DNA of 36,438 nucleotides from Verrucomicrobiales bacterium. GTDB lineage: Bacteria > Verrucomicrobiota > Verrucomicrobiia > Verrucomicrobiales > DEV007. Shown in pieces: positions 17,139 through 24,898 of the stretch. The position numbers and the translations under genes are program-made. The stretch is from positions 244,087 to 280,524 of the forward strand of contig JANQVJ010000056.1 in the NCBI GenBank assembly GCA_030730365.1. The letters are read 5' to 3'. Numbering within the stretch: position 1 is the first letter of the stretch; the number at the start of each line of letters is the position of its first letter. The notes under the pieces were generated by a model that saw only the letters and a program-made list of their open reading frames with translations, was not told where the DNA came from and did not search any database.

Positions 17139-18627
17139 TTTTCCCTTTCCCCGCGGATCCCTGCGGCTTGCGTTCCGCGGCACGTCCGTTCGGTTTGGCG
17201 GGGTCGTAGGCGGGATTGGGAAGGGTCGCTTTTGCCCCGACTTCCTTCTGCCAGGAATGGAGTTCCGATCGCAGTTTCGCCGCCAGTTCGGGCTGCTCGG
17301 CAGCGAGGTCCTTCGTCTCGCCGGGATCGGTGACGACATTGAACAGCTCGACCTTGTCCTCCTCGAACCACTCGATGAGCTTATGATCGCCCCGCCGGAT
17401 CGCGGCAGACGGAGCACCTCCCTGATTGCCGTAATGCGGGTAATGCCAGAAGAGGGCACGGTCCGCGAGCGGCCCTCCCTTGAGCGCCGGCACGAGACTG
17501 AGCCCGTCGAGGACCTGGCCCTCGGGGGCCTGCACTCCGGCGGCCTCGAGGAGGGTGGGGAAAAAATCAGGACTGCTCACCGGTGCATCAGAGACACTGC
17601 CCGGGGCGGCCACCCCCGGCCAACGGACGATGAGCGGCTCGCGAATGCCGCCTTCATACATCCAACCCTTGCCTCCGCGAAAGGGAAGATTTGAAGTGGG
17701 CCAGCCCTCGCTCGTGGAGAGGCCGCCGTTGTCGCTCGTAAAAATCACGATGGTCTTCTTGCGCAGTCCGAGCTCATCGATTTTGCCCAACACTTTGCCG
17801 ACGGCGAGATCCATCGCCTCGACCATGGCCGCGTAGATGGCGTGATCCTGCACGAGGCGGACGTCGCGCTCCCCTTCCCTGCCCCAGGCCTCGGTGAGGC
17901 CGAGACGCTCACGCTTTTCCTCGTATTTCTTCTGCAGATCCTCCCGAGCCATGAGCGGGGTGTGGACATCGTAGAAGGAATAGTAGGCAAAGAACGGCTT
18001 GTCGCGATTCGCCTCCATGAACTTCCCTGTCTCCGTTGCGAGGCGGTCGGGGAGATGTTCGCCTTCGGGACCGTCGCTGAGCCGGGGATTGCCGTAGGGG
18101 GAAAAATACTTTTTGCCGCCGTAGGGACCGCCGCGATCGATGCCGCCCATGTTGATGTCGAAGCCCTGATCCTCGGGCCACCAGCCTTCGGGACCGAGAT
18201 GCCACTTGCCCGCAAAAAAGGTTGCATAACCGCCCTCCTTCATCGCCTTAGCCAGCGTCGGTGCATCGAGCGCGAGACGATCGGTGTAGGGCGCGGGGAG
18301 CAGCTTCGTGTTGCGCTTCCACTTGTCCGGCTCGGTCGGCGCACCGATGTAGTCGGTGATCCCGAGCCGCTGCGGCCACTGCCCCGTCATGACGCTCGCC
18401 CGGGTCGGTGAACAAACCGGACAAGCCGCGTAGGCATCGGTGAAAAGCATCCCGTCTTTTGCCAGTTGATCCAGATGCGGAGTCTCGTGGAAGGTGCTCC
18501 CGTAAGCCCCGAGGTCGCGCTGCCCGAGGTCATCGGCGAGGAAAAAGACAATGTTAGGTTTCTCGTCCGCGGTCAGAGGCGTGAGGGTGAGGAAGAGCGG
18601 GAGGAGGAAAAAGTAGCGGGTTTTCAT
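17134..18627 (-). CDS. Type I sulfatase, arylsulfatase-like, short Lys/Gly tail
   Basis: A 497-residue exported sulfatase with a signal peptide of about 20 residues. LADDLGQRDLGAYG is followed by the FHETPHLD block and CSPTR (C72-R76). GKWHLGPEGWWPEDQGFD and FTSDNGGLST complete the active site. The combination of FHETPHLD, a central FSPYGNPRL block and an HTPL segment is typical of one large bacterial arylsulfatase-like group found next to polysaccharide-degradation genes. The tail is GSAGKGKK, and the stop codon sits in a heptamer repeat. The gap to the upstream gene (18628-18721) contains a different repeat. Confidence 0.92.
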   Translation of the reverse strand: MKTRYFFLLPLFLTLTPLTADEKPNIVFFLADDLGQRDLGAYGSTFHETPHLDQLAKDGMLFTDAYAACPVCSPTRASVMTGQWPQRLGITDYIGAPTEPDKWKRNTKLLPAPYTDRLALDAPTLAKAMKEGGYATFFAGKWHLGPEGWWPEDQGFDINMGGIDRGGPYGGKKYFSPYGNPRLSDGPEGEHLPDRLATETGKFMEANRDKPFFAYYSFYDVHTPLMAREDLQKKYEEKRERLGLTEAWGREGERDVRLVQDHAIYAAMVEAMDLAVGKVLGKIDELGLRKKTIVIFTSDNGGLSTSEGWPTSNLPFRGGKGWMYEGGIREPLIVRWPGVAAPGSVSDAPVSSPDFFPTLLEAAGVQAPEGQVLDGLSLVPALKGGPLADRALFWHYPHYGNQGGAPSAAIRRGDHKLIEWFEEDKVELFNVVTDPGETKDLAAEQPELAAKLRSELHSWQKEVGAKATLPNPAYDPAKPNGRAAERKPQGSAGKGKK

Positions 18628-18647
18628 GAAATATGTTCGAGCCCAAT

Positions 18648-18692
18648 CATCGGTGAAAATCTGTGTTTATCTGTGGCCATCGGTGTTGAAAA
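18648..18692. repeat. Short direct repeats, candidate dispersed intergenic element
   Basis: CATCGGTG occurs at 18648-18655 and again at 18678-18685, each followed by a GAAAAT-like run. Between them CTGTG occurs twice, 10 bp apart. Sequences with alternating ATCTGTG and ATCGGTG blocks recur between genes in several PVC genomes as I recall them, so this may be a family member. It sits in the 94-bp gap between two sulfatase genes. Confidence 0.45.
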
Positions 18693-18721
18693 TTCGTCTC
18701 TAAACTCATCAAGATTCGCGT

Positions 18722-20239
18722 TCATTTCCCCTCCTTCATCCATTGGCGATAGATTTCGGCGTTTTTGGAAAAGGTTTCGTGCCGCGGTGTTCCCGCTTTG
18801 ATCACGGCCAGTTCGTCCGCAATCTCGAGATCATAGACCCCGGGCGATTCGTCGCCGCGATCGCCTGTCTCACTGATCCAGTCATCGAGTCGGCGGGAGA
18901 GCGTTTTCAACACTTCCGCCGAAGCGGGATCACTCGCGAGGTTCACCGTCTGCCATCGGTCCGTGGTCCAGGCGTAGAGTTCCTCCGCCGGACGGACCGG
19001 AGCAAAGAGCAAGTCCCGTGTGAGATCGCTCACTTCTCCCGCCGCCTCAAGTTCGCGGAGACGCCGGATGATGGCCTTGCTGTCCTTGTAGTCATTCGGC
19101 ATCAGGTGCGGGCGAGCCGGATGAAAGTGGCGTATGTAGAGATGGGTCGCAGTCCGCACCGAACGGATCCGGTCCGCCGCCTCTCCGCAGCGATCACGGG
19201 CACCGAAGACGGCCTCGCGGGCCGCATAGTCGGCGGCGAGAAGGTCGCGACCCTGCATCCACCCGGGGACCTCGAGCCCCGCCGCCACGAGGGAGATCGC
19301 GGCCATGTCGATGTGCTCGATGAGATCCTCCCGCACCACCCCCGCCCCGACTCCGGGCCCGCTGACGATGAAGGGAATGTGGGCACCCTCGTCATAGAGG
19401 AACTGCTTGCCGCGCGCGTGACTGATCCCGTGATCAGTCATGAAGATGACGAGGGTGTTTTCCAGCAGCCCCTCTTTTTCCAATCGAGCGATGACCTCCC
19501 CGACGTGCCAGTCGGTCAAACGCACGCTGTCGAGATAGGCGGCCCAGTCCGCGAGCAGGACCGGATCACGGGGGTAGTAGGGCGGCAGTGTCACATTGTC
19601 AGGATCGGTCGCACTGCCCAGCTCCACGACGACTCGGTCAGCAAAGGCCGCATTGGCCTGCTCGCTGTCGCCGCGCAGTTTCCCACCGTGCAATTGCACC
19701 TGCATGAAAAACGGCTGCCCCTCCGCCCGATCGGCCCAGTCGTGGCTGTCGTAGATCGCCTCGTCCCAATCGAAGTTGTAATCGGTCTTTCCCCGTCTCG
19801 GCTTTTTGGTCGGAAGGCTGCGATGATCCAATCCCTCGAGACCGCTCCCGATGCAGGTGAAATAACCCGCTTTATGCAGGAGTGCGGGAAGGGGCTCAAC
19901 CTCGCCGGGCAGCTGAATGCGGTGTTTTCCACGGCCGCTCCGATGATGATGCGCGCCGATGCTCGTCTGATACATTCCCGCGATCATCGCCGAGCGGCTG
20001 CTCGAACACACCGGCGCCGTAACGAAAGCACGGGTGAAGCGCATCCCGCCGGCCGCGAGCGCATCGACGTGGGGCGTGGAGATGAGAGTCTCACCGTAGC
20101 AGGAAAAATTCGCCGACATGTCATCGACGACGAACCAGAGGAGGTTCGGACGATCTTCTGCCGAGACCGCCTGTTGACTCCCCGCGACAAGGAGACTGCC
20201 AATCAAGAAAAGAACGCGGAAGACGGAAGAGAAAAACAT
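18722..20239 (-). CDS. Type I sulfatase, heparan N-sulfatase-like, with CSSSR site
   Basis: A 505-residue exported sulfatase with a signal peptide of about 27 residues. FVVDDMSANFSCYG gives D39 and D40. The formylglycine site reads CSSSR (C78-R82), with Ser where Pro or Ala is normally needed. The following SAMIAGMYQTSIGAHHH and the later GKTDYNFDWDEA place it firmly in the N-sulfoglucosamine-sulfohydrolase-like branch, where CSPSRSA or CSASRSA is usual. FMTDHGISHARGKQFLYDEG supplies the late Asp-His block. Whether CSSSR is converted to formylglycine is uncertain. The tail is plain (YRQWMKEGK). An 81-bp gap with hairpin sequences separates it from the upstream sulfatase. Confidence 0.9.
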   Translation of the reverse strand: MFFSSVFRVLFLIGSLLVAGSQQAVSAEDRPNLLWFVVDDMSANFSCYGETLISTPHVDALAAGGMRFTRAFVTAPVCSSSRSAMIAGMYQTSIGAHHHRSGRGKHRIQLPGEVEPLPALLHKAGYFTCIGSGLEGLDHRSLPTKKPRRGKTDYNFDWDEAIYDSHDWADRAEGQPFFMQVQLHGGKLRGDSEQANAAFADRVVVELGSATDPDNVTLPPYYPRDPVLLADWAAYLDSVRLTDWHVGEVIARLEKEGLLENTLVIFMTDHGISHARGKQFLYDEGAHIPFIVSGPGVGAGVVREDLIEHIDMAAISLVAAGLEVPGWMQGRDLLAADYAAREAVFGARDRCGEAADRIRSVRTATHLYIRHFHPARPHLMPNDYKDSKAIIRRLRELEAAGEVSDLTRDLLFAPVRPAEELYAWTTDRWQTVNLASDPASAEVLKTLSRRLDDWISETGDRGDESPGVYDLEIADELAVIKAGTPRHETFSKNAEIYRQWMKEGK

Positions 20240-20256
20240 GGGGAAGGTCGAGGGTA

Positions 20257-20316
20257 ACAGGAACCCCGGATCCTGTAAACGGTCTTCACCCGATAGCGGC
20301 GCATTCGCGCCGGGTG
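20257..20316 (-). terminator. Two hairpins after a sulfatase gene, possible terminator or processing site
   Basis: Just downstream of the minus-strand stop at 20321, CGGCGC (20297-20302) and GCGCCG (20307-20312) form a hairpin around ATTC. CACCCG (20287-20292) can alternatively pair with CGGGTG (20311-20316). A second stem is ACAGGA (20257-20262) with TCCTGT (20271-20276). No T-run follows on the minus strand, so this is not a classical intrinsic terminator. It may attenuate or stabilise the transcript. Confidence 0.35.
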
Positions 20317-20320
20317 GGTT

Positions 20321-21838
20321 TCATAGCTCCGGCGCGACCCACTTCGGGATTCCCGTCGATGCCTTCTGCGCTTCGAACCACTCGTGATAAGGTCTCGTCG
20401 GGGACATCAGAGCCTCTTCATTGACCATGAGAGGACGGGCCTCTTTCCAATACTGCTCGTAAGCGGCAAGCATCTCCGCGGCGACCTCGGGATGTTGGGC
20501 GAGGACGTCGGTCGTCTGCCCCGGATCGGCTTCCATGTCGAAGAGCGAGGGCGAAGCCGGATCGGCACCCTTGCCCTTCCCCTTTCCTCCGCCGCCGGCT
20601 TTCGCGCCAACATAGCGCCAGCGCTGATTGCGGACTGAAAAATTCACATCCTTGAAGTCATTCGGTTCCGCACCAGTGGGCCATCGACAGATGTGATTAA
20701 AGAGGAATCTGTCCTCCCACTCTCCGCCCGTTCCCTCGATCAGAGGCAGGAGACTGCGGCCCTCGACCTGGCCCGCGGGCAGGGTCGCCCCGGTAAGCGC
20801 GGCGAAGGTGGGGAGAATGTCGATGTGCGCGGCGAGGCGATCGATCTCCTGTCCCGCCTTGACTTTCCCGGTCCAGCGAACGAAAAAGGGCACCCGCGCC
20901 CCGCCCTCGTCGTTGGAGCCCTTGAGGCCTTTCATCTCCGCGTTGTAAAAGGGATACCCCGGCGCGAGATCTTCGCCCTGCTTGCCCGATCCTCCGCCTG
21001 TCATGCCGTTGTCGGACATGAAAATGAGAACGGTATTTTCCTCGATCTGCCATTCATCGAGCTTCGTCATGAGCCGCCCCATGTTCTCGTCGATGTTCTC
21101 GATCATGCCGTAAAAACCGGCCTGCTCCTTGCCGAAACCGAGATCGGTAAAGCGCTTCGCGTTTTTCTCCGGCGCGATGAACGGACCGTGCGGCGCGTTC
21201 GTGGAGAGGTAGGCAAAGAAGGGCTCCTTCGCCGTGGCTTTTTCCTTCATCCAGCCAAGCGCGGCGCTGAAAAAGACATCGGTACAAAAACCTTCGGTCT
21301 GCACGAACTGCCCGTTGTGGCGGATCACGGGGTCAGTGTATTTGTTTTTTGGCGCATCGGCGCAAGAGCAGTCGTAGGCCTGCCCGATCCCGCCCGCACC
21401 GTGGATGAAGACCTCGTCAAAGCCGCGCTGATCGGGCTGATACTCATGCTCGTCACCGAGATGCCATTTCCCGAAAATGCCCGAGGTGTAGCCCGCCGTT
21501 TTCAAGACCTGCGGCAGGGTCGTCGCCGCGAGGGTCATGCGCTCGCGTTCGAGGATGGTGTGGGTGATGCCGTTTTTCTCCGGATGCCGCCCTGTCATGA
21601 GAGACGAGCGGGTCGGCGTGCAAGTCGGGGCGACGAGAAAGCGACTGAACCGTGTGCTCTGCCCGTGGAGCGTGTCGAGATGCGGCGTCTTCAGCCAGGG
21701 GTGGCCGTGCGCCCCCACCGCGGGATATCCCTGATCATCGGTGATGACGAGGATGATGTTGGGTTTGGTCCCGGCAAGTTCGGCATGGGACGAAAGGGCG
21801 ACGAAGAGGCACAGGCAAGCGAGGATGGGGATTTTCAT
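20321..21838 (-). CDS. Type I sulfatase, likely first gene of the array, internal Lys/Gly insert
   Basis: The ATG at 21838 is chosen because it starts a signal peptide (MKIPILACLCLFVALSSHA); the frame upstream to 21958 crosses the divergent promoter region. The protein is 505 residues. VITDDQGYPAVGAHG (D34, D35), CTPTR (C73-R77), GKWHLGDEHEY and FMSDNGMTGGG form the active site. A GGGGKGKGKGAD stretch lies at about residues 411-421 (near 20578-20608), just before the SLFDMEADPGQTTD block. It is thus placed in a surface loop of the C-terminal subdomain, not at the end. The C-terminus is PKWVAPEL. It diverges from the esterase gene at 21957, so the sulfatase message probably begins in that gap. 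Confidence 0.92.
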   Translation of the reverse strand: MKIPILACLCLFVALSSHAELAGTKPNIILVITDDQGYPAVGAHGHPWLKTPHLDTLHGQSTRFSRFLVAPTCTPTRSSLMTGRHPEKNGITHTILERERMTLAATTLPQVLKTAGYTSGIFGKWHLGDEHEYQPDQRGFDEVFIHGAGGIGQAYDCSCADAPKNKYTDPVIRHNGQFVQTEGFCTDVFFSAALGWMKEKATAKEPFFAYLSTNAPHGPFIAPEKNAKRFTDLGFGKEQAGFYGMIENIDENMGRLMTKLDEWQIEENTVLIFMSDNGMTGGGSGKQGEDLAPGYPFYNAEMKGLKGSNDEGGARVPFFVRWTGKVKAGQEIDRLAAHIDILPTFAALTGATLPAGQVEGRSLLPLIEGTGGEWEDRFLFNHICRWPTGAEPNDFKDVNFSVRNQRWRYVGAKAGGGGKGKGKGADPASPSLFDMEADPGQTTDVLAQHPEVAAEMLAAYEQYWKEARPLMVNEEALMSPTRPYHEWFEAQKASTGIPKWVAPEL

Positions 21839-21956
21839 GGACAAGGTCACCTTGAGACAGTTTGCGGAAAAATCATCAGAAGAAAAGCGCCATCCCGTCC
21901 TTTTCAGAAACTTGCGGGGCGGGCGCGAAACTGCCAGCCTATTGATCGACCGTTCC
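21839..21956. promoter_or_regulatory. Divergent promoter region, sulfatase array versus catabolic genes
   Basis: 118 bp between the ATG of the first sulfatase (minus) and the esterase ATG (plus). A 13-bp palindrome, CAAGGTCACCTTG (21842-21854), lies immediately before the sulfatase start. On the minus strand its AAGGTG half is also the best Shine-Dalgarno. It could be an operator or simply a ribosome site that happens to be symmetric. No convincing -35/-10 pair is visible. Confidence 0.4.
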
Positions 21957-22838
21957 ATGCACCGTATCTCTCATCTGTTCCTTGCCGCGATCTCCCTCGC
22001 CCCCTCGCTTGCCCTCACCGCCGAACCGCCGCGCGACTACATTGCCAGTCGTCTCGCCACGCTCGAACCGGACAAGGTGATCGTTTACAAAAAAATCGCC
22101 GACCGTGAGCTCGAGCTGCGCCTGTTCCTGCCCGAGGGCTGGGCTGCTACGGACCGGCGCCCCTGCTTCCACCTCATCCACGGCGGCGGATGGGCCGGGA
22201 TGGACCCGAGCCGCATGTATCCCTTTGCCGCCGATTTTGCGAAGCGCCACGGCATGGTTGGGATCAGCGTGCAATACCGGCTCTACAAGCCGGGGACCGC
22301 GACCGTTTTCGACTGCGTCAAAGACGTCCGTTCCTCGGTCCGCTACGTCAGGTCTCACGCTGCCGAACTCGGGATCGATCCGGAAAAGATCGTCGTCAGT
22401 GGCGGCTCCGCCGGAGGTCATCTCGCCGCCGCGACCGCGCTCTTCGACGAAGTCAACGAAGACAGCGACGACCTCGCCGTCTCCTGCCGGCCCGACGCCC
22501 TGATCCTGCTCTTCCCCGTCATCGACACCTCGAAAGAAGGCTACGGGAATGAAAAAATCGGCGAACGCTGGCAGGAGCTTTCGCCCGTGCGTCACGTCCG
22601 CTCCGGCCTGCCGCCCACCCTGACCTTTCACGGAACCGGTGACACCGTCACGCCCTTCGCCGGTGCCAAAGCCTTTCACGAGGCCATGCTGGCAGCGGGC
22701 AACCGAAGTGAACTCGACATCAACGAAGGTGGCGTCCACGGTTACCTCATGCGCGAGGAATCACTCTACGAGGACACCATGAAAAAGTCGGCTGACTTTC
22801 TCCGGTCTTTAAATACTCTCCCTCCTGACAAACCCTGA
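21957..22838 (+). CDS. Exported alpha/beta-hydrolase, esterase/lipase (HSL-like)
   Basis: The ATG at 21957 gives a signal peptide (about 1-21); the longer frame from 21741 would overlap the divergent gene. The protein is 293 residues. HGGGW at 75-79 is the oxyanion-hole motif, the nucleophile is S151 in VVSGGSAGGHL (GxSxG), and the acid and base are probably D229 (GTGDTVTPF) and H261 (GGVHGYL). This is the architecture of bacterial acetyl and feruloyl esterases of the BD-FAE/HSL type. An exported esterase divergent from fourteen sulfatases would fit removal of acyl groups from a sulfated polysaccharide, but the substrate is inferred. It is followed 13 bp later by an oxidoreductase gene. Confidence 0.88.
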   Translation: MHRISHLFLAAISLAPSLALTAEPPRDYIASRLATLEPDKVIVYKKIADRELELRLFLPEGWAATDRRPCFHLIHGGGWAGMDPSRMYPFAADFAKRHGMVGISVQYRLYKPGTATVFDCVKDVRSSVRYVRSHAAELGIDPEKIVVSGGSAGGHLAAATALFDEVNEDSDDLAVSCRPDALILLFPVIDTSKEGYGNEKIGERWQELSPVRHVRSGLPPTLTFHGTGDTVTPFAGAKAFHEAMLAAGNRSELDINEGGVHGYLMREESLYEDTMKKSADFLRSLNTLPPDKP

Positions 22839-22851
22839 ATTTATCACCGAC

Positions 22852-24060
22852 ATGACCTCCCGTCCCCTCTCCCGTCGCCGCGTTCTCCACGGCACCTTTG
22901 CCACCGCCCTCGTCGGCAGCCTTCCCCTTTCCACTCGAGCAGAGGACAGGATCCGAACCGTCGGCGTGATCGGTGACACCGACCGGGGAGGGTATGGTCA
23001 TGGACTTGACACTGTCTGGTTGGGCCTACCCGGAACAAAAATCGTCGGCGTCTCGGACCCCGTCGAGGCGGGTCGGACAAAGGCCGTCGAACGTCTCAAC
23101 CTGACACCGGAAAACGCCTTTGCCGACTACCGAGAGATGCTCGCGAAAACCAAACCCGAGCTCGTCGCGGTCTGCCCGCGGCATGTGGACCAGCATCACG
23201 ACATGATCCTCGCCGCGATCGACGCCGGGGCGCGCGGTCTCTATGTGGAAAAACCCTTTTGCCGCGATCTCCTCGAAGCCGATGCCATCGTCGCCGCTTG
23301 CGAAAAAAGCGGAGCCCGCCTCGCCCTCGCCCATCGCAATCGCTACCACCCCGTCCTGCCTGTTGTCACCAAACTGATCGAGGACGGCACGATCGGACAG
23401 CTTCTCGAGATCCGCGCCCGAGGAAAGGAAGACGCGCGCGGCGGCGCCCTCGATCTCTGGGTCCTCGGCTCCCATGTCCTCAATCTCTGCCATTATTTCG
23501 GCGGTGCTCCCCTCGCCTGCTCGGCGACCGTGAAGCAAGGTGGACACCCTCTCGTGAAGTCCGACCTCAAGCAAGGTGCCGAGGGTATTGGTCTCCTCGG
23601 CGGAGACGAAATCCATGCGCGCTTTGAGATGGAAAAAGGCTTCCCCGTCTTCTTCGACTCCCTCGCCAACGCGGGAACAAAAGAGGCGGGCTTCGGGCTT
23701 CAGTTGATCGGGACCGAGGGCATCATCGACCTGCGCGGAGATGCCGAGCCGCTCGCCCATCTCCTCCCCGTTAGCCCCTTCCGTCCGGTTCCGGAGCCAA
23801 GGGCGTGGGTGCCGATCACGACCGCAGGAGTGGGCAAGCCCGAGCCCATCGGGAACATTCGAACCCTCGTCGGCGGACATCACGGACCGGTCCTCGACCT
23901 CATCGCTGCAATCGACGAAAAGCGCGATCCACTTTGCTCGGACCAGGATGGACGCACCGTGCTGGAGATGACCATGGCAATCTTCGAATCACACCGCAAC
24001 AACGGAGCGAAAATAGGGATGACCCTCGTTGACAGATCGAACCCGCTCGGCCGGTTCTAG
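22852..24060 (+). CDS. Gfo/Idh/MocA family oxidoreductase with Tat signal
   Basis: A 402-residue protein. Residues 7-30 form a twin-arginine signal (SRRRVLHGTF, then a hydrophobic stretch ending STRA), implying export with cofactor already bound. A Rossmann fold begins at about 34 (TVGVIGDTDRGGYGHG), and the family's YVEKPF motif is at 131-136, with K134 the probable catalytic lysine. LALAHRNRYHP and LGSHVLNLCHYF follow, with the His positions typical of these dehydrogenases. Exported Gfo/Idh/MocA proteins are abundant in Planctomycetota and Verrucomicrobiota; some act on glycosides by oxidation and elimination chemistry. It is probably co-transcribed with the esterase 13 bp upstream. Confidence 0.9.
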   Translation: MTSRPLSRRRVLHGTFATALVGSLPLSTRAEDRIRTVGVIGDTDRGGYGHGLDTVWLGLPGTKIVGVSDPVEAGRTKAVERLNLTPENAFADYREMLAKTKPELVAVCPRHVDQHHDMILAAIDAGARGLYVEKPFCRDLLEADAIVAACEKSGARLALAHRNRYHPVLPVVTKLIEDGTIGQLLEIRARGKEDARGGALDLWVLGSHVLNLCHYFGGAPLACSATVKQGGHPLVKSDLKQGAEGIGLLGGDEIHARFEMEKGFPVFFDSLANAGTKEAGFGLQLIGTEGIIDLRGDAEPLAHLLPVSPFRPVPEPRAWVPITTAGVGKPEPIGNIRTLVGGHHGPVLDLIAAIDEKRDPLCSDQDGRTVLEMTMAIFESHRNNGAKIGMTLVDRSNPLGRF

Positions 24061-24211
24061 TAATTCTAACGACACCACAACGCATTGCCTTTCGCACCTG
24101 GTCCGCTTTATAGATATTATATTAAAACGAGTCTTGCTTTGATCGCCTCAATCGGCCCACTATTTGGGTTCGGGGAAGAGGAACTGCTCCTTCACCCGTC
24201 AGAGAACCCTG

Positions 24212-24898
24212 ATGGAAAGGCTATTTTCAAACCCTATCGACGTCCTTCGCGCTGCGGCGGCCGATGATATCGAGCGCAAGGTGCGCATAAGATCCCTGCT
24301 GCGATCAAGGAATATTTTCCTTCGGGCCGCGCTACCGCCCGCCCTTGCTCTCGCCGGAGTCACCGTGATGTTGATTTCGTTTTATGCCGGCGCGTTGCGG
24401 AACGAGACCGACGCAAATTTTTTTTGGAAAATCGCTGACATCTTTTCGGTTTATGCCGTAGCACTGCTCGCGATGACCTTCACTTTTTTGAGCATCGTTG
24501 TTGCGGCGGACAAAATGCTGAGCCTGCTCAGTTCCCTGCGCCCGGATGAGTATGATGCTGAAGATCCCGCAGTCCCGTTTGCGGCACCGGCACCCGGGGA
24601 GCAGGAGCGTGAGCCGGTGACTATCGAAACGGCAAACGATAACGCACCTCAGGAAGACGAACCCCTAGATTTTCCGAAATTGAAGCCTATAGGCAGTGGG
24701 AGTCATCCCGATCCGTTTGCGAAAGTGTTGGGTAAATCTGCTCGCATCGACAAAGCCGCAGAGTCGTGCGATTTCAGCGGCGTTGCGCGAACTTTCCTCG
24801 AGCATGCGCTGCGCGGCGAGCACGCGCGTTTTGATGAGAAACTCCTGCGGTGTAATTCCGAAGGCGGTTCGAAAATTCCGCTGCAGCTGCCGCAATGA
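24212..24898 (+). CDS. Hypothetical two-TM membrane protein, 3' end antisense to the AraC gene
   Basis: No family recognised. From the ATG at 24212 (alternative 24164) the protein is 228 residues. It has a basic N-terminus (RKVRIRSLLRSRN), a first membrane segment around AALPPALALAGVTVMLISF, and a second around IFSVYAVALLAMTFTFLSIVV. An acidic Pro/Glu-rich cytosolic or periplasmic tail follows. The last 234 bp overlap the end of the convergent AraC gene, and that part (from about KLKPIGSGSH) looks like antisense translation rather than protein-like sequence. The original stop may therefore have been lost. Base composition here is lower in GC than in the flanking genes. The AT-rich stretch at 24110-24130 could hold its promoter. 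Confidence 0.55.
   Translation: MERLFSNPIDVLRAAAADDIERKVRIRSLLRSRNIFLRAALPPALALAGVTVMLISFYAGALRNETDANFFWKIADIFSVYAVALLAMTFTFLSIVVAADKMLSLLSSLRPDEYDAEDPAVPFAAPAPGEQEREPVTIETANDNAPQEDEPLDFPKLKPIGSGSHPDPFAKVLGKSARIDKAAESCDFSGVARTFLEHALRGEHARFDEKLLRCNSEGGSKIPLQLPQ

Noticed and set aside
23026..23883. 285-codon minus-strand frame opposite the Gfo/Idh/MocA gene
   Set aside because: Antisense shadow without motifs; the plus strand has clear family signatures.
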